64,000 bases of DNA from positions 3,968,001 to 4,032,000 of the forward strand of contig NZ_AP022560.1 in the NCBI RefSeq assembly GCF_010726085.1. The letters are read 5' to 3'. Made by a program: the position numbers and the translations under genes. This document shows positions 51,893-62,735 of the stretch, piece after piece (position 1 is the stretch's first letter; each line of letters begins with the position of its first letter). This DNA comes from Mycolicibacterium moriokaense (GTDB lineage Bacteria > Actinomycetota > Actinomycetes > Mycobacteriales > Mycobacteriaceae). Under the pieces are notes generated by a model. The model was not told where the DNA came from. It searched no databases and saw only the letters and a list, made by a program, of their open reading frames with translations.

Positions 51893-53548
51893 TCAGATCG
51901 GCGGGTATTCCGGAATCCAGCGCACCTCGTCGATACGTGCCGCCAACTCCTCGTCGCTGCGCTTCGGTGCAACACCGTCGGCCACGGCCTGACGACCGAC
52001 CGCGAGCGCGATACGCACCGCGATGTCCGGAACCTCTGTCCAGGCGGGCAGCAGCGGCGCGTTGGGATCTGTGAGCGCGGGCGACGCATCGCCGAGGCTG
52101 GCCGCGGCGACGCGCATCATCTCGTCGGTGACCCGAGTCGCCTGCGCCGCGGTCACGGCCAACCCCATGGCCGGGAAGATGTACGCGTTGTTGCACTGCG
52201 CCACCGGCCGCTCGACGCCGTTGCGCCGCAACGGTGCAAACGGTGAACCCGTTGCGATGAGCGCCCGCCCATCGGTCCACTGGTCCAACTCCGCCGGGTG
52301 CGCCTCGGCCCGGCTCGTCGGGTTCGACAGCGGGAAGATGATCGGCCGCTCCGTCTTGGCCGCCATCTCGCGCACGATCTCCTCGGTGAACGCGCCCGTC
52401 GCCGTCGAAAGACCCAGCAGCACACCGACATCGACGTGATGCACCACATCGGACAGCTGGGCGGGTCCGGACAAGCCCCAGTCCCCCACGACGCCCGCCG
52501 GCTTGGCGAACACCCGTTGTCCCTCCGACAGATCGGTGCGATCGTCCGTCAACAACCCGACGACGTCGACCACCCAGATCCGCGACAGGACCTCGGCTTC
52601 GGACAGCCCCTGCGCGACCATCTCCCGCTTCACCATGTTCAGCACGCCGATGCCGGCCGAGCCCGCACCCAGCATCACCACCTGCTGCTGCGACAGCGGA
52701 CGCCCCGCGACGTTCGCCGCACCGTGCAGCGCGCCGAGCGCCACGGCCGCGGTGCCCTGGATGTCGTCGTTGAAGGTGAGCAGCTTGTCGCGATAGCGCT
52801 CCAGGATCGGCTCGGCGTGCGCGGTGGCGAAGTCCTCCCACTGCAGCAGGACGTCGGGCAATTCCTCGTGAACGGCGGTGACGAACTCGTCGATGAACGC
52901 GTAGTACTCGTCGTCGCTGATCCGGCGGTGGCGCCAGCCGAGGTACTGCGGGTCCTCCAGCAGTTCGACGTTGTCGGTGCCAACGTCGAGCACGATCGGC
53001 AGCGTGCGCGCCGGGTTGATGCCGCCGATGAGCGTGTACAGCGAGAGCTTGCCGATGGGGATGCCCATGCCGCCGATGCCCTGATCGCCGAGTCCGAGGA
53101 TCCGTTGACCGTCGGTCACGACGATCACGTCGACGTCGCGCCGGCCGGTGGGACGGTTGCGCAGTACTTCTCGAATGCACTCCCGGTCGGGATACGACAC
53201 GAACAGCCCTCGCGGCCTGCGGTAGATCTCGCTGAACCGCTGGCAGGCCTCGCCGACGGTCGGCGTGTACACGATCGGCATGGTCTCGGCGATGTGATCG
53301 CGCAGCACCCGGTAGAACAGCGTCTCGTTGCGGTCCTGCAGGGCGCGCAGATAGATGTGTTGGTCCAGACCCTCACGGCGAGTGCTGAATTCGTGCCAGC
53401 TGTGCTCGGCCTGCTCTTCGAGAGTCTTCTCCGCGGTGGGCAGCAGGCCCAGCAGCCCGTACTTTCGGCGTTCGGCGTGGGTGAAGGCGGTGCCCTTGGT
53501 GGTCAACGCGTCGAACAGCAAGGCCTGCCCGGTTTTCTGTTCTGCCAC
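51893..53548 (-). CDS. mez: NAD-dependent malic enzyme
   Basis: Oxidative malate decarboxylase of 551 residues giving pyruvate, CO2 and NADH. The long bacterial/eukaryotic-type form: catalytic Tyr in PIVYTPTVGEACQRFSEIYRRPRGLF, Lys in the KLSLYTLIGGINPARTLPIVLDVGTDN region, metal site LQWEDFATAHAEPILERYRDKLLTFNDDIQGTAAV, and the NAD fold VVMLGAGSAGIGVLNM. The ATG is well placed. It is an anaplerotic link between TCA cycle and pyruvate. It lies 71 bases after chdC on the same strand. Confidence 0.96.
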   Translation of the reverse strand: MAEQKTGQALLFDALTTKGTAFTHAERRKYGLLGLLPTAEKTLEEQAEHSWHEFSTRREGLDQHIYLRALQDRNETLFYRVLRDHIAETMPIVYTPTVGEACQRFSEIYRRPRGLFVSYPDRECIREVLRNRPTGRRDVDVIVVTDGQRILGLGDQGIGGMGIPIGKLSLYTLIGGINPARTLPIVLDVGTDNVELLEDPQYLGWRHRRISDDEYYAFIDEFVTAVHEELPDVLLQWEDFATAHAEPILERYRDKLLTFNDDIQGTAAVALGALHGAANVAGRPLSQQQVVMLGAGSAGIGVLNMVKREMVAQGLSEAEVLSRIWVVDVVGLLTDDRTDLSEGQRVFAKPAGVVGDWGLSGPAQLSDVVHHVDVGVLLGLSTATGAFTEEIVREMAAKTERPIIFPLSNPTSRAEAHPAELDQWTDGRALIATGSPFAPLRRNGVERPVAQCNNAYIFPAMGLAVTAAQATRVTDEMMRVAAASLGDASPALTDPNAPLLPAWTEVPDIAVRIALAVGRQAVADGVAPKRSDEELAARIDEVRWIPEYPPI

Positions 53549-53619
53549 GGGTACACGCTATCGGGTGGACACGCTCTACGAGATGGCACTGAAGGTCGAC
53601 TCGATGACCCGGCCGAGGC

Positions 53620-54315
53620 TTACGGGAGTTTGGTGACCAACTCTTCCACCCCGACGCGGGGGCCGGTGAAGAACGGCGTCTCCTCACGAACGTGCCGCCG
53701 CGCGTCGGTGGCGCGCAGATCACGCATCAGGTCGACGATGCGGTGCAACTCGGGTGCCTCGAACGCCAGAATCCATTCGTAGTCACCGAGCGCGAAGGCG
53801 GGCACGGTGTTGGCGCGCACGTCCTTGTAGCCGCGGGCGGCCATCCCGTGCTCGGCGAGCATCTGGCGGCGCTCGTCGTCGGGCAGCAGGTACCAGTCCA
53901 GCGACCGGACGAACGGGTACACGCAGATGTAGTTACCCGGCTCCTCGCCGGCCAGGAACGCCGGGATGTGGCTCTTGTTGAACTCGGCGGGCCGGTGCAG
54001 CGCGACGCTGCTCCACACCGGCGTGCTCGCCCGCCCCAGCGTGGTGGCGCGGCGGAAGTCGGAATAGGTGGCCTGCAGCGCCTCGACGGTCTCCGCGTGC
54101 GTCCAGATCATGAAGTCAGCGTCGGCGCGCATGCCAGCGATGTCGTACACGCCGCGCACCACGACACCCTTGTCTTCCTGCTGTTTCAGGAACGTGGCGG
54201 TCTCGTCGATGACGGTGGCACGCTCGTCCCCCAGCGCGCCCGGTTGCACCGAGAACACCGAAAACATCAGGTACCGAAGGGTGGCGTTGAGGGAGTCGTA
54301 GTCGAGCTTGGCCAT
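53620..54315 (-). CDS. chdC: Coproheme decarboxylase (HemQ/ChdC)
   Basis: Chlorite-dismutase-fold enzyme of 231 residues that oxidatively decarboxylates coproheme III to heme b, the last step of the coproporphyrin route used by Actinobacteria. Visible: [59 protein letters not shown] with the catalytic Tyr of the actinobacterial clade, and [28 protein letters not shown] 54315 ([15 protein letters not shown]) is right; the longer frame is noise. It is in operon with cgoX and hemE. Confidence 0.95.
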   Translation of the reverse strand: MAKLDYDSLNATLRYLMFSVFSVQPGALGDERATVIDETATFLKQQEDKGVVVRGVYDIAGMRADADFMIWTHAETVEALQATYSDFRRATTLGRASTPVWSSVALHRPAEFNKSHIPAFLAGEEPGNYICVYPFVRSLDWYLLPDDERRQMLAEHGMAARGYKDVRANTVPAFALGDYEWILAFEAPELHRIVDLMRDLRATDARRHVREETPFFTGPRVGVEELVTKLP

Positions 54316-54337
54316 ATCCCTATCGTGCCACGCGCGC

Positions 54338-55714
54338 TCAGGTCCGATTCGTCGCTCTCGCGACGGTCGCCAGCGACGCCGCCGCCTTGGTGGCCGCGGC
54401 CACACACGCGGGCACCCCGATGCCGTCCAGAAATGCGCCCGCGACGGCCAGCGTCGGCGGCAGGCCCGCCCGCAGCTCGGCGACGAGCGCCCCGTGGCCA
54501 GGTCCGTACTGCGGCATCGCGTCGATCCAGCGCTGCACGCGGCAGTCGACCGGATCCACGGTGACCCCGAAGAGGGTGTTGAGATCCTGCGACGCCCACT
54601 CCAACAGGTCCTCGTCGCCCGCGCTGCGCGCCAGCGTGTCCCCGAACCGACCGTACGAAAGCCGCAGCAGCTCGACATTGCCGCGGCTCCCCCACTTGCG
54701 CGTCGTCAACGTAACGGCCTTGGCGTGCAACCGTTCTCCGGCCGCGACCAGCACGCCGGACTGCTCCGGCAGCGGCGTACCTCCGGGCAGCGCCAACGCC
54801 ACCACCGCGCTCGACGCGACCGCAATGCGCTCGGCCGCCGCCGCGGTGCGCGGAGCCACGCCCGTGGTGAGGCGGGCGAGCAGCGGCGCGGGGACGGCCA
54901 ACACCGCCGCGTCGGCGTGGTGGCGCCCGCCCTCGTCGTCGACGATCTCCCAGCCGCGCTGCGTACGACTGACGTCTACGACGGCCACCTGGAGCCAGCG
55001 GATACCCGACCGTCGGACCAACTCGTCGACGAGCACCTCGTAGCCGCCCTCGACGGCTCCGAACACCGACCCGGTGGCCACCGACGGCCCCGACGCCGAC
55101 AGCGCGTCGCGCACGGCTTCGGTCAGACTGTGGGCCCCGCGGTCCAGCGCCGCGGCCAGCGTCGGAACGGCTGAGCGCACCCCGATATTGGCCGATGAGC
55201 CCGCATACACGCCGGTCAGCAGCGGGTCGACCGAGCGCGCCACGACCTGTTCGCCGAAGCGCTGCCCCACCAGCCCCGCGACGGAGGGATCGGCCCCGGG
55301 GCGCCAGCTGAACGGCCGGCCGGGCTCGTCGCGGATCCAGGTCAGGGTGGCGTCGTCCACGAGTCCGGCCAGCGCCTCGGCGTGCGCCGGAATGCCCTGC
55401 AAGGTGTCGGTGGGCAGCGGGTGCAGCCGTGCCTGGCTGTAAATCAGCGGGCGCGCACCCGTCGTGCCGATCTGTTTACCGGCCAAGCCCAACTCGGCCA
55501 GCAGCGCGGGCACCTCCGGGCGACGGGCGATGAAGGCCTCCGCGCCGACGTCCATCGGCTGGCCGCCGATCCGCTCGGTGCGCAGGATGCCACCCAGTCG
55601 GTCCGCGGGGTCGAACAGCGTGATCGTCGCGTCCGGGCCCGCGGACACCCGCAGCCGGTAGGCGGCGACGAGGCCTGAAATGCCACCGCCGACAACGCAA
55701 TACGACGTACTCAC
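54338..55714 (-). CDS. cgoX: Coproporphyrinogen III oxidase (CgoX/HemY)
   Basis: FAD enzyme of 458 residues that oxidises coproporphyrinogen III to coproporphyrin III in the Gram-positive heme route (older name protoporphyrinogen oxidase HemY). The dinucleotide motif [15 protein letters not shown] is at the N-terminus, with [18 protein letters not shown] following and a C-terminal FAD segment [23 protein letters not shown]. The start is a GTG in a GTGA overlap with the hemE stop. chdC follows 22 bases later. Confidence 0.95.
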   Translation of the reverse strand: MSTSYCVVGGGISGLVAAYRLRVSAGPDATITLFDPADRLGGILRTERIGGQPMDVGAEAFIARRPEVPALLAELGLAGKQIGTTGARPLIYSQARLHPLPTDTLQGIPAHAEALAGLVDDATLTWIRDEPGRPFSWRPGADPSVAGLVGQRFGEQVVARSVDPLLTGVYAGSSANIGVRSAVPTLAAALDRGAHSLTEAVRDALSASGPSVATGSVFGAVEGGYEVLVDELVRRSGIRWLQVAVVDVSRTQRGWEIVDDEGGRHHADAAVLAVPAPLLARLTTGVAPRTAAAAERIAVASSAVVALALPGGTPLPEQSGVLVAAGERLHAKAVTLTTRKWGSRGNVELLRLSYGRFGDTLARSAGDEDLLEWASQDLNTLFGVTVDPVDCRVQRWIDAMPQYGPGHGALVAELRAGLPPTLAVAGAFLDGIGVPACVAAATKAAASLATVARATNRT

Positions 55715-56775
55715 AGCGAATGCACCAGGGCCACCAGATCCGTGATGACGCCGGGGTCGGTGGCGGGCAGCACGCCGTGGCCGAGATTGAAGATGTGGCC
55801 GCTCACCCCGGCGTCGATGGCGCGGCGGCCGTCCTCGACGACGGCGCGGGCCGCGCGGTCGACGACCGGCCAGCCGGCGAGCAACACCACCGGATCGAGG
55901 TTGCCCTGCAGCGCCGTCCCGGGCGCGACGCGGGCCGCGGCGTCGGTCAACGCCGTGCGCCAGTCCACGCCCACGACCGCGGGGGCGCCGTGCCCCGAGA
56001 CGGCCTCCGACATGGCGCCCAGCAGTTCGGCGGTGCCCACCCCGAAATGGGTCATCGGCACCCCGGCGTCGGTCAACGTCGCAAACACCCGCGTGCTGTG
56101 CGGCAGCACGTACGTGCGGTAGTCGGCCAGCGAGAGCGTCCCGGCCCAGGAATCGAACAGCTGGATCGCGTCCGCACCCGCATTGACCTGCATCTGGAGG
56201 AAGGCGATAGTCACATCGGTGAGCTTGGCCATCAGCGCGTGCCAGGTGTCGGGATCGCCGAGCATCATCGCCTTGGTGCGCTCGTGGTTGCGGCTCGGGC
56301 CGCCCTCCACGAGGTAAGAGGCAAGGGTGAACGGCGCACCCGCGAACCCGATGAGCGGCACCTCGCCCAACTCGGCCACCAGTTGCCCGACGGCTTTCGC
56401 GACGGGGGCAACCTGCTGCGGCTCAAGCGGTTTGATGGCGTTGACGTCGGCGAGGGTGCGCACCGGATGATCGATGACCGGCCCGACGTCGGGCACGATG
56501 TCGAGCGCGATGCCCGCGGCCCGCAGCGGTACGACGATGTCGGAGAACAGAATGGCCGCGTCCACGCCGTGCCTGCGGACCGGCTGCAGGGTGATCTCGG
56601 TGATCAGATCGGCGTCGAAGCACGCCTGCATCATCGTGTTCTTGGCCCGCAGTTCCCGGTACTCGGGCAGCGAACGTCCGGCCTGCCGCATCAACCACAC
56701 CGGCACGCGGCTCGGCTTGTGGCCGCGAGCGGCGGCGAGATAGGGCGAGTCGGGCAGGTCACGGCGGGTAGTCAT
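55711..56775 (-). CDS. hemE: Uroporphyrinogen decarboxylase
   Basis: Cytosolic enzyme of 354 residues that converts uroporphyrinogen III to coproporphyrinogen III. Signatures: [20 protein letters not shown] (the substrate Arg motif), [34 protein letters not shown], the DSWAG segment and [15 protein letters not shown] 56775 ([13 protein letters not shown]) matches homologues; ATG 56793 is an alternative. It is the first gene of hemE-cgoX-chdC and diverges from the DUF3000 gene. Confidence 0.97.
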   Translation of the reverse strand: MTTRRDLPDSPYLAAARGHKPSRVPVWLMRQAGRSLPEYRELRAKNTMMQACFDADLITEITLQPVRRHGVDAAILFSDIVVPLRAAGIALDIVPDVGPVIDHPVRTLADVNAIKPLEPQQVAPVAKAVGQLVAELGEVPLIGFAGAPFTLASYLVEGGPSRNHERTKAMMLGDPDTWHALMAKLTDVTIAFLQMQVNAGADAIQLFDSWAGTLSLADYRTYVLPHSTRVFATLTDAGVPMTHFGVGTAELLGAMSEAVSGHGAPAVVGVDWRTALTDAAARVAPGTALQGNLDPVVLLAGWPVVDRAARAVVEDGRRAIDAGVSGHIFNLGHGVLPATDPGVITDLVALVHSL

Positions 56776-56951
56776 CGGCTCCAATGCTGCCATGCGCCCC
56801 CGGCAGCGCCCCAAATCGCCATCTGGAGCGACCTGCCCGCGACGTCCGGCACCTCGGGTTCGTGGCGGTCCAGCAAACATCGACGGCCCTCCAGCGACCC
56901 CCTCACCCGCAGAAATCGGCGCGCCTGCGCGCACAGCCGACCGAATGGGGA

Positions 56952-56957
56952 TAGCGT
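56952..56957 (+). promoter_or_regulatory. -10 box of a probable leaderless mRNA
   Basis: TAGCGT fits TANNNT and ends 6 bases before GTG 56964. No ribosome site is present, so the DUF3000 mRNA probably starts at the GTG. Confidence 0.4.
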
Positions 56958-56963
56958 CGAACG

Positions 56964-57548
56964 GTGACCACCGCCGCCGAACCGGCTCAGTTTCGCGAAG
57001 CGGTGGCGGCGATGAATGCCACCACCGTCCGAGCGGAGATCGAACTCGGTCCAATTCGGCCGCCCCAACGGCTCGCGCCCTACAGCTACGCGCTGGGCGC
57101 GGAGGTGCGCCATCCCGAGACGGCCATTGTGCCCGAACGCTCCGAGGGCGACGCGTTCGGCCGGCTGATCCTGCTGCATGACCCCGAGGGCGCTGATGCG
57201 TGGGACGGCACAATGAGGCTCGTGGCGTACATCCAGGCCGACCTGGACTCCAGCGAGGCCGTCGACCCGCTGCTGCCGGAAGTGGCGTGGAGTTGGCTCG
57301 TCGAGGCTCTGGAGTCGCGGGCCGAACACGTCACCGCTCTTGGCGGCACCGTCACCGCCACCACGTCGGTGCGCTACGGCGACATCTCCGGCCCGCCGCG
57401 CGCCCACCAGCTGGAACTGCGGGCGTCATGGACGGCCACGTCACTGCAGTTGGGGCCGCATGTTGAGGCGTTCTGCGAGGTGCTCGAGCACGCCGCTGGT
57501 CTGCCCCCGACCGGGGTCACCGACCTGAGTTCCCGCACGCGCGCCTGA
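56964..57548 (+). CDS. DUF3000 family protein
   Basis: Protein of 194 residues of an actinobacterial family of unknown function: [104 protein letters not shown]. Soluble, no signal. It starts with a probable leaderless GTG and precedes the RNase D gene by 3 bases. It is always found with that gene in mycobacteria as far as I recall (Rv2680-Rv2681), so a link to RNA turnover is possible. Confidence 0.9.
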   Translation: MTTAAEPAQFREAVAAMNATTVRAEIELGPIRPPQRLAPYSYALGAEVRHPETAIVPERSEGDAFGRLILLHDPEGADAWDGTMRLVAYIQADLDSSEAVDPLLPEVAWSWLVEALESRAEHVTALGGTVTATTSVRYGDISGPPRAHQLELRASWTATSLQLGPHVEAFCEVLEHAAGLPPTGVTDLSSRTRA

Positions 57549-57551
57549 CCG

Positions 57552-58856
57552 ATGGCCGAACCCGATGAGTCGGGCTCGGAAGTCGAGCCGGAAGCCACCC
57601 CCTTGCTTGCGCCGCACGACGGCGTCCCCGACCTGGCTGTCAGCCCGCGCGAGATCAAAGACGCCGCCGAACTCCTGGCGTCCGGGGACGGGCCGTTCGC
57701 GGTGGACGCCGAGCGCGCCTCGGGTTTCCGGTACTCCAATCGCGCGTACCTGATTCAGATCCGGCGGGCCGGCGCGGGCACGGTGCTGATCGACCCCGTC
57801 AACCATGGCGAAGACCCGGTCGCCACGCTTGCTCCGGTCGCTGAAGTGCTGGCCACCGATGAGTGGGTGCTGCACGCCGCCGACCAGGACCTGCCCTGCC
57901 TGGCCGAGATCGGTATGCGGCCGACGAAGCTGTACGACACCGAGCTCGCCGGACGGCTGGCCGGGTACGACAAGGTAAACCTGGCCGCGATGGTGCAGCG
58001 GCTGCTGGGCCTGCAGTTGATGAAGGGCCACGGTGCCGCGGACTGGTCGCAGCGGCCGCTCCCGCACGAGTGGCTGAACTACGCCGCGCTGGACGTCGAG
58101 GTGCTGCTCGATCTGCGTGACGCCGTTGCGTCCGTTTTGGAAGAGCAGCACAAATCCGACTGGGCTGCAGAGGAATTCGAGCATCTGCGGATGTTCGAAG
58201 GGGCGCCGACGCGTCGGGACCGCTGGCGCCGCACATCGGGCATTCACAAAGTGCGCGATGCCCGTGCGCTGGCGGCGGTGCGAGAACTGTGGCTGACCCG
58301 CGATCACATCGCGCAGCGCCGCGATATCGCGCCGGGTCGCATTCTCCCCGATTCGGCGATCATCAACGCGGCGACTGTCGACCCCGATACCGTCGAAAAG
58401 CTCACCGCCCTACCGATTTTCGGCGGCTCCAGGCAACGCCGGATGGCCCATGTGTGGCTGGAGGCGCTTGCCCGTGCCCGCACCACCGACGATCCGCCCG
58501 CGTCGGCGGAGCCGTCGACCGGGCCTCCGCCTGCATCGCGGTGGGCCCGCCGCAAGCCCGAGGCGGCGGTGCGGTTGGAGGCGGCGCGGTCGCGTATCGC
58601 CGATCTGGCGCAACGGGTTTCGGTGCCGATGGAGAACGTCGTCACGCCGGAGATCGTGCGCCGGTTGTGCTGGGACTGGCAACCGCTGTCGACCGCCGAG
58701 GAGACCGAGGCGGTGATCGACAAGTTCCTGCGCGAGGCCGGGGTGCGGCCGTGGCAGCGTCAGCTCGCCGACCCGGTCCTGACGGAGGCGCTGTTCCCCG
58801 ACCCCACCGCCGCCGAAACTATCCCCGGCTCACGCGTGGGCCCAGAGGGATCGTGA
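57552..58856 (+). CDS. rnd: Ribonuclease D (DEDDy exonuclease with HRDC domains)
   Basis: 3'-5' exoribonuclease of 434 residues that trims tRNA and other small RNAs. The DEDDy catalytic residues are visible: Asp and Glu in FAVDAERASGFRY, Asp in HAADQDLPCL, and Tyr and Asp in LNYAALDVEVLLDLRD. An HRDC domain follows (ALAAVRELWLTRDHIAQRRDIAPGRILPDSAII), and a C-terminal helical extension ends the protein. It probably shares a transcript with the DUF3000 gene. Confidence 0.95.
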   Translation: MAEPDESGSEVEPEATPLLAPHDGVPDLAVSPREIKDAAELLASGDGPFAVDAERASGFRYSNRAYLIQIRRAGAGTVLIDPVNHGEDPVATLAPVAEVLATDEWVLHAADQDLPCLAEIGMRPTKLYDTELAGRLAGYDKVNLAAMVQRLLGLQLMKGHGAADWSQRPLPHEWLNYAALDVEVLLDLRDAVASVLEEQHKSDWAAEEFEHLRMFEGAPTRRDRWRRTSGIHKVRDARALAAVRELWLTRDHIAQRRDIAPGRILPDSAIINAATVDPDTVEKLTALPIFGGSRQRRMAHVWLEALARARTTDDPPASAEPSTGPPPASRWARRKPEAAVRLEAARSRIADLAQRVSVPMENVVTPEIVRRLCWDWQPLSTAEETEAVIDKFLREAGVRPWQRQLADPVLTEALFPDPTAAETIPGSRVGPEGS

Positions 58857-58872
58857 AATTCCGCGAAATCGC
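58849..58872. repeat. 24-nt imperfect repeat, copy 2
   Basis: GATCGTGAAATT-CCGCG-AAATCGC, the partner of 51707-51730. It overlaps the RNase D stop and lies in the short convergent gap before the hydrolase remnant, continuing as a small palindrome CGCGAAATCGCG. Confidence 0.6.
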
Positions 58873-58899
58873 GATCTGCGCGCAGTTTCGACGGGTGGG

Positions 58900-59316
58900 T
58901 TAGCCGACGCGGTCGACGTGGGCGAAGAGGTGCTTGAGCACCTCGCCGGGGGCTTCGATCTGCGGCCAGTGCGCGATGTCGTCGGCCAGCATCACCACGT
59001 CGGCGTCGGGGATGACCTCGGCGTATCGACGCGCCATGTGAGCTCCGGAATTGGGGTCCAGGGGCCCGTTGATGAGCCGCATCGGCACCGTTGTCTCGCG
59101 CATCGCGCGGACCCAACGGTTGCGGTGCGTCAAGCGATCGCCCAGGAACCGCCCGACCTTGTGCAGCACCCGCTTGCCGTCGTTGTACTCGAGAACTTGG
59201 TGGAAACGTCCCATCAGCTCGCGTGAGGGCTTGGTGTTCGGGCCGAACATCTCGTTGATCGCTGAAGTCCGCGACACGCCGCGGCGCCACGACAATTTGC
59301 GTCTGCTCGCGAGCAA
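58900..59316 (-). pseudogene. Alpha/beta-hydrolase remnant (C-terminal half only)
   Basis: 138 residues that align with only the second half of a normal hydrolase of about 290: INEMFGPNTKPSRELMGRFHQVLEYNDGKRVLHK, VPMRLINGPLDPNSGAHM (acid Asp), and DDIAHWPQIEAPGEVLKHLF (catalytic His). The N-terminal half with the oxyanion loop and nucleophile elbow is gone. The frame now starts at TTG 59316, 3 bases after the dxs stop, so the breakpoint lies at that point. It is probably translated by coupling at best, and inactive. Confidence 0.75.
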
Positions 59317-59319
59317 CCG

Positions 59320-61236
59320 CTAGTCGAAGCGCTGGCTGACTTCGCTCTCGGCGGTGGTGGCGGCGCCCTGCGCGGCCACCCAACCGGTGATCTGGCGGGC
59401 GATGTTGCGGTCGGTCAGCCCGACGTCGGCGAGCACCTCACCGCGCGAAGCCTGCGCGAAGAACTCCTGCGGCAACCCGACGTCGCGACACGGCACGTCG
59501 ATCTCGGCTCGCCGCAGCGCCGCCGACACCGCCGACCCGACGCCACCTGCCACACCGTTGTCCTCGATCGTGACGACCAGCTTGTGCCCGGCAGCCAACT
59601 CCGCGATGGCCGCCGGCACCGGAAGCACCCACCGCGGGTCGACCACCGTGACGCCGATGCCCTGGTTACGCAGCCGCTCGGCGACCGCCAAGGCCATTGA
59701 CGCGAACGGCCCGATCGCGACCACCAGGACGTCGTCGGACAAGCCGTCGGCTGGGACAGCCAGGACGTCGACCCCGCCTCGCTGATCAATCGCCGGAATG
59801 TCCTCGCCGACATCGCCTTTCGGGAAGCGAATGGCGGTCGGCCCGTCCTTGACGTTGAGCGCCTCGCCGAGCTCGTCGCGCAGGCGGGTGCCGTCGCGCG
59901 GCGCGGCCACCCGCATGCCCGGAACGATGCCCAGCATCGACAGGTCCCACATGCCGTTGTGGCTGGCGCCGTCCGGGCCCGTCACGCCCGAGCGGTCCAG
60001 CACCATCGTGACCGGCAGCTGGTGCAGCGCGACGTCCATCATGATCTGGTCGAAGGCCCGGTTGAGGAACGTCGAGTAGATGGCGACCACCGGATGCATG
60101 CCACCCATCGCCAGGCCGGCGGCGGATGTCATCGCATGCTGCTCGGCGATGCCGACGTCGAAGAACCTGTCTGGGAAACGCTTGCGGAAGTCGGAAAGCC
60201 CCGTTGGGCCGGGCATCGCGGCGGTAATGGCCACGACGTCACGGCGGCGGGCCGCATAGGAGATCAGCGCCTCGGAGAACGCCGACGTCCAACCGGGGCC
60301 GGGCACCGACGTCGCCAACCCGGTCTCGGGGTCGATGACGCCGCATGAGTGCATCTGGTCGGCCTCGTCGTTCTCGGCCGGGGCGTATCCCATGCCCTTG
60401 CGGGTAACGACGTGCACGATCACGGGCGCATTGAAGCCGCGCGCGTGCCGCAGCGCGTTCTCCACCGCGTGCTCGTCATGGCCGTCGATGGGGCCGACGT
60501 ACTTCAGGCCGAGGTCGGTGAACATCACCTGTGGCGACAACGCGTCCTTGATGCCCGCCTTGATGCTGTGCATGCACTGGTAGCAGAACTCGCCGATGAT
60601 CGGCACCTTCTGTACGGCCTTGCGGCCCTCCTCGAGCACCTTCTCGTAGCCCGGCTGCAGGCGAAGGCCCGCCAAATGCTCGGCGAAGCCGCCGATGGTG
60701 GGCGCGTAGCTGCGGCCGTTGTCGTTGACGACGATGACGACCGGGCGCCGCGCGGCGGCGATGTTGTTCAGCGCCTCCCAGCACATGCCGCCGGTCAGGG
60801 CGCCGTCGCCGACGACGGCGACCACGTGGCGGTTGCGGTGGCCGGAGAGCTCGAAGGCCTTGGCCAGCCCGTCGGCGTAGGACAAAGCGGAGCTGGCGTG
60901 GCTGGACTCGACCCAGTCATGGTCGCTCTCAGCGCGCGAGGGATAGCCCGAAAGCCCGTCCTTCTTGCGCAGGGTGTCGAAGTCGTGGCTGCGACCCGTC
61001 AGCATCTTGTGCACGTAGGACTGGTGCCCGGTGTCGAAGATGATCGGGTCGTGCGGCGAGTCGAACACCCGGTGCAGCGCCAGCGTGAGCTCGACCACGC
61101 CGAGGTTGGGGCCGAGGTGTCCACCCGTCGCAGCAACCTTGTGAATCAGGAATTCGCGGATTTCCTGCGCCAGATCACTCATCTGTGACTGGGTCAAGTG
61201 CTGCAGATCTGCGGGACCGCGGATCTGTTCAAGCAT
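59320..61236 (-). CDS. dxs: 1-deoxy-D-xylulose-5-phosphate synthase
   Basis: Thiamine-diphosphate enzyme of 638 residues, the first step of the MEP route to isoprenoids (decaprenyl phosphate, menaquinone, carotenoids). Visible: [45 protein letters not shown] at the N-terminus, ThDP motif [17 protein letters not shown] ... VNDNG, pyrimidine domain [22 protein letters not shown] (catalytic Glu), and the C-terminal [13 protein letters not shown]. The ATG is correct by family length. Confidence 0.97.
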   Translation of the reverse strand: MLEQIRGPADLQHLTQSQMSDLAQEIREFLIHKVAATGGHLGPNLGVVELTLALHRVFDSPHDPIIFDTGHQSYVHKMLTGRSHDFDTLRKKDGLSGYPSRAESDHDWVESSHASSALSYADGLAKAFELSGHRNRHVVAVVGDGALTGGMCWEALNNIAAARRPVVIVVNDNGRSYAPTIGGFAEHLAGLRLQPGYEKVLEEGRKAVQKVPIIGEFCYQCMHSIKAGIKDALSPQVMFTDLGLKYVGPIDGHDEHAVENALRHARGFNAPVIVHVVTRKGMGYAPAENDEADQMHSCGVIDPETGLATSVPGPGWTSAFSEALISYAARRRDVVAITAAMPGPTGLSDFRKRFPDRFFDVGIAEQHAMTSAAGLAMGGMHPVVAIYSTFLNRAFDQIMMDVALHQLPVTMVLDRSGVTGPDGASHNGMWDLSMLGIVPGMRVAAPRDGTRLRDELGEALNVKDGPTAIRFPKGDVGEDIPAIDQRGGVDVLAVPADGLSDDVLVVAIGPFASMALAVAERLRNQGIGVTVVDPRWVLPVPAAIAELAAGHKLVVTIEDNGVAGGVGSAVSAALRRAEIDVPCRDVGLPQEFFAQASRGEVLADVGLTDRNIARQITGWVAAQGAATTAESEVSQRFD

Positions 61237-61263
61237 CCCGTCAGTCTACGCACCGACGTCGTT

Positions 61264-62547
61264 TCAGTCCTGCTGAGACTCGTTGATGTCGGGCACACCG
61301 TCATGATCATCGTCCGCGGTCTCGAGTTCATAGATGCGTCGGTATGTCGCATTTCGGCTCAGCAGCACCACGGATGCCAGCGCACCTGCGACAACGGACC
61401 CGACGAGTACTCCGATCTTGACGTGGTCGCCGGCCGGGGTGCCGTGCCCGAAGGCCAGTTCCCCGATCAATAACGAAACTGTGAATCCCATGCCGGCCAG
61501 CAGCGACACCCCGAGGACGTCACGCCAGGCGAGGTTGTCGTCGAGGCTGGCCTTGGTGAACTTGGCCAGCAGAAACGCGGTGAGAAACACCCCGAGGGGC
61601 TTGCCGATGACCAGGCCGGCGATGACGCCGTCGGCGACGGGGTGAAGCAGCGAATCCCCGAGTCCCGACCAGCCGCCGACCGTCACCCCTGAAGCGAAGA
61701 AGGCGAAGATCGGCACCGCGAGACCGGCGGACAGCGGGCGCATGGCGTGTTCGAACCGCTCAGCAGTCGGTTGCCCATGCCGCCCCGCCACCGGCACTGT
61801 GAAGCCGAGCACGACCCCCGCAACGGTGGCATGTACTCCGCTGGCGTGTACCAGCGCCCACGCGGCGACGGCGAGCGGCACCAGTAGCCACCAATGGTGC
61901 ACGCCGCGCTGCACAGCGATCCCGAACAGGGCAATCGGCAGCACCGCCAATGCCAATGGCCCGAGCGCGAGATGGTCGGTGTAGAACACCGCGATGACGG
62001 TGATCGCGAGGAGGTCGTCGACGACGGCCAGCGTCAGCAGAAACGTGCGCAGCGCGGTCGGCAGGTGAGTCGACAGCACCGCCAGCACCGCCAACGCGAA
62101 TGCGATGTCCGTGGCGATCGGTACCGCCCAGCCGTCGAGGTGCTCCGGCCTGCCGGCCGCAAGGTTGATTCCGATGTAGATCGCGGCCGGGACGACCATT
62201 CCGCCGATGGCCGCTGCAATCGGCAGCGCAGCGCGGCGCGGATCACGCAAGTCGCCCGCGACGAATTCGCGTTTGAGTTCCAGTCCGACCACGAAGAAGA
62301 AGATGGCCAGCAGTCCGTCGGCGGCCCAGGCCGATACGGACAAGTCGAGGTGCAACGCCTGCGGACCGATCGCGTACTCCGATGCGGCGCGGTAGGCGCC
62401 GGACCACGGGGAGTTCGCCCAACCCAGCGCGAGCCCCGCGGCGGCCAGAAGCAGCAGTCCCCCAATGGTTTCTTTTCGCAGGATCTCGGAAAAACGTTGT
62501 GTCTCCGACCATGATCCGCGCGTCAGCAATCGCAAAGGGGATGTCAT
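61264..62547 (-). CDS. nhaA: Na+/H+ antiporter NhaA with acidic C-terminal tail
   Basis: Inner-membrane sodium-proton antiporter of 427 residues with 12 predicted helices. The ion-binding Asp pair is present in [20 protein letters not shown], and [14 protein letters not shown] and KPLGVFL are typical. ATG 62547 (MTSPLRLL) is chosen; the upstream frame is weak. The tail ends [18 protein letters not shown], an EF-hand or thrombospondin-type-3-like DxDxDG acidic stretch not usual for NhaA, which may bind divalent ions or sense them. Confidence 0.94.
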   Translation of the reverse strand: MTSPLRLLTRGSWSETQRFSEILRKETIGGLLLLAAAGLALGWANSPWSGAYRAASEYAIGPQALHLDLSVSAWAADGLLAIFFFVVGLELKREFVAGDLRDPRRAALPIAAAIGGMVVPAAIYIGINLAAGRPEHLDGWAVPIATDIAFALAVLAVLSTHLPTALRTFLLTLAVVDDLLAITVIAVFYTDHLALGPLALAVLPIALFGIAVQRGVHHWWLLVPLAVAAWALVHASGVHATVAGVVLGFTVPVAGRHGQPTAERFEHAMRPLSAGLAVPIFAFFASGVTVGGWSGLGDSLLHPVADGVIAGLVIGKPLGVFLTAFLLAKFTKASLDDNLAWRDVLGVSLLAGMGFTVSLLIGELAFGHGTPAGDHVKIGVLVGSVVAGALASVVLLSRNATYRRIYELETADDDHDGVPDINESQQD

Positions 62548-62735
62548 GGAATCCTCGGGTCTCGTCGTCGCGTCAGGGACTACGCCGACCAGGCTTCCCG
62601 GCACTCCGGTGCCGAACCTACCAGCCCTGGGCAGTTGACAAGGAGCCGTGACGGTCCTCGGGGTAGGGTCCGTCCTGGTGCGCCGGGAAGTCTGGTCGGC
62701 AATCGATGATTCGATTCGCGATCGGAGGACGCTGT

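Noticed and set aside
60349..61188. 279-residue frame opposite dxs
   Set aside because: Val/Ala/Gly-rich shadow with no motif; dxs is certain on the other strand.
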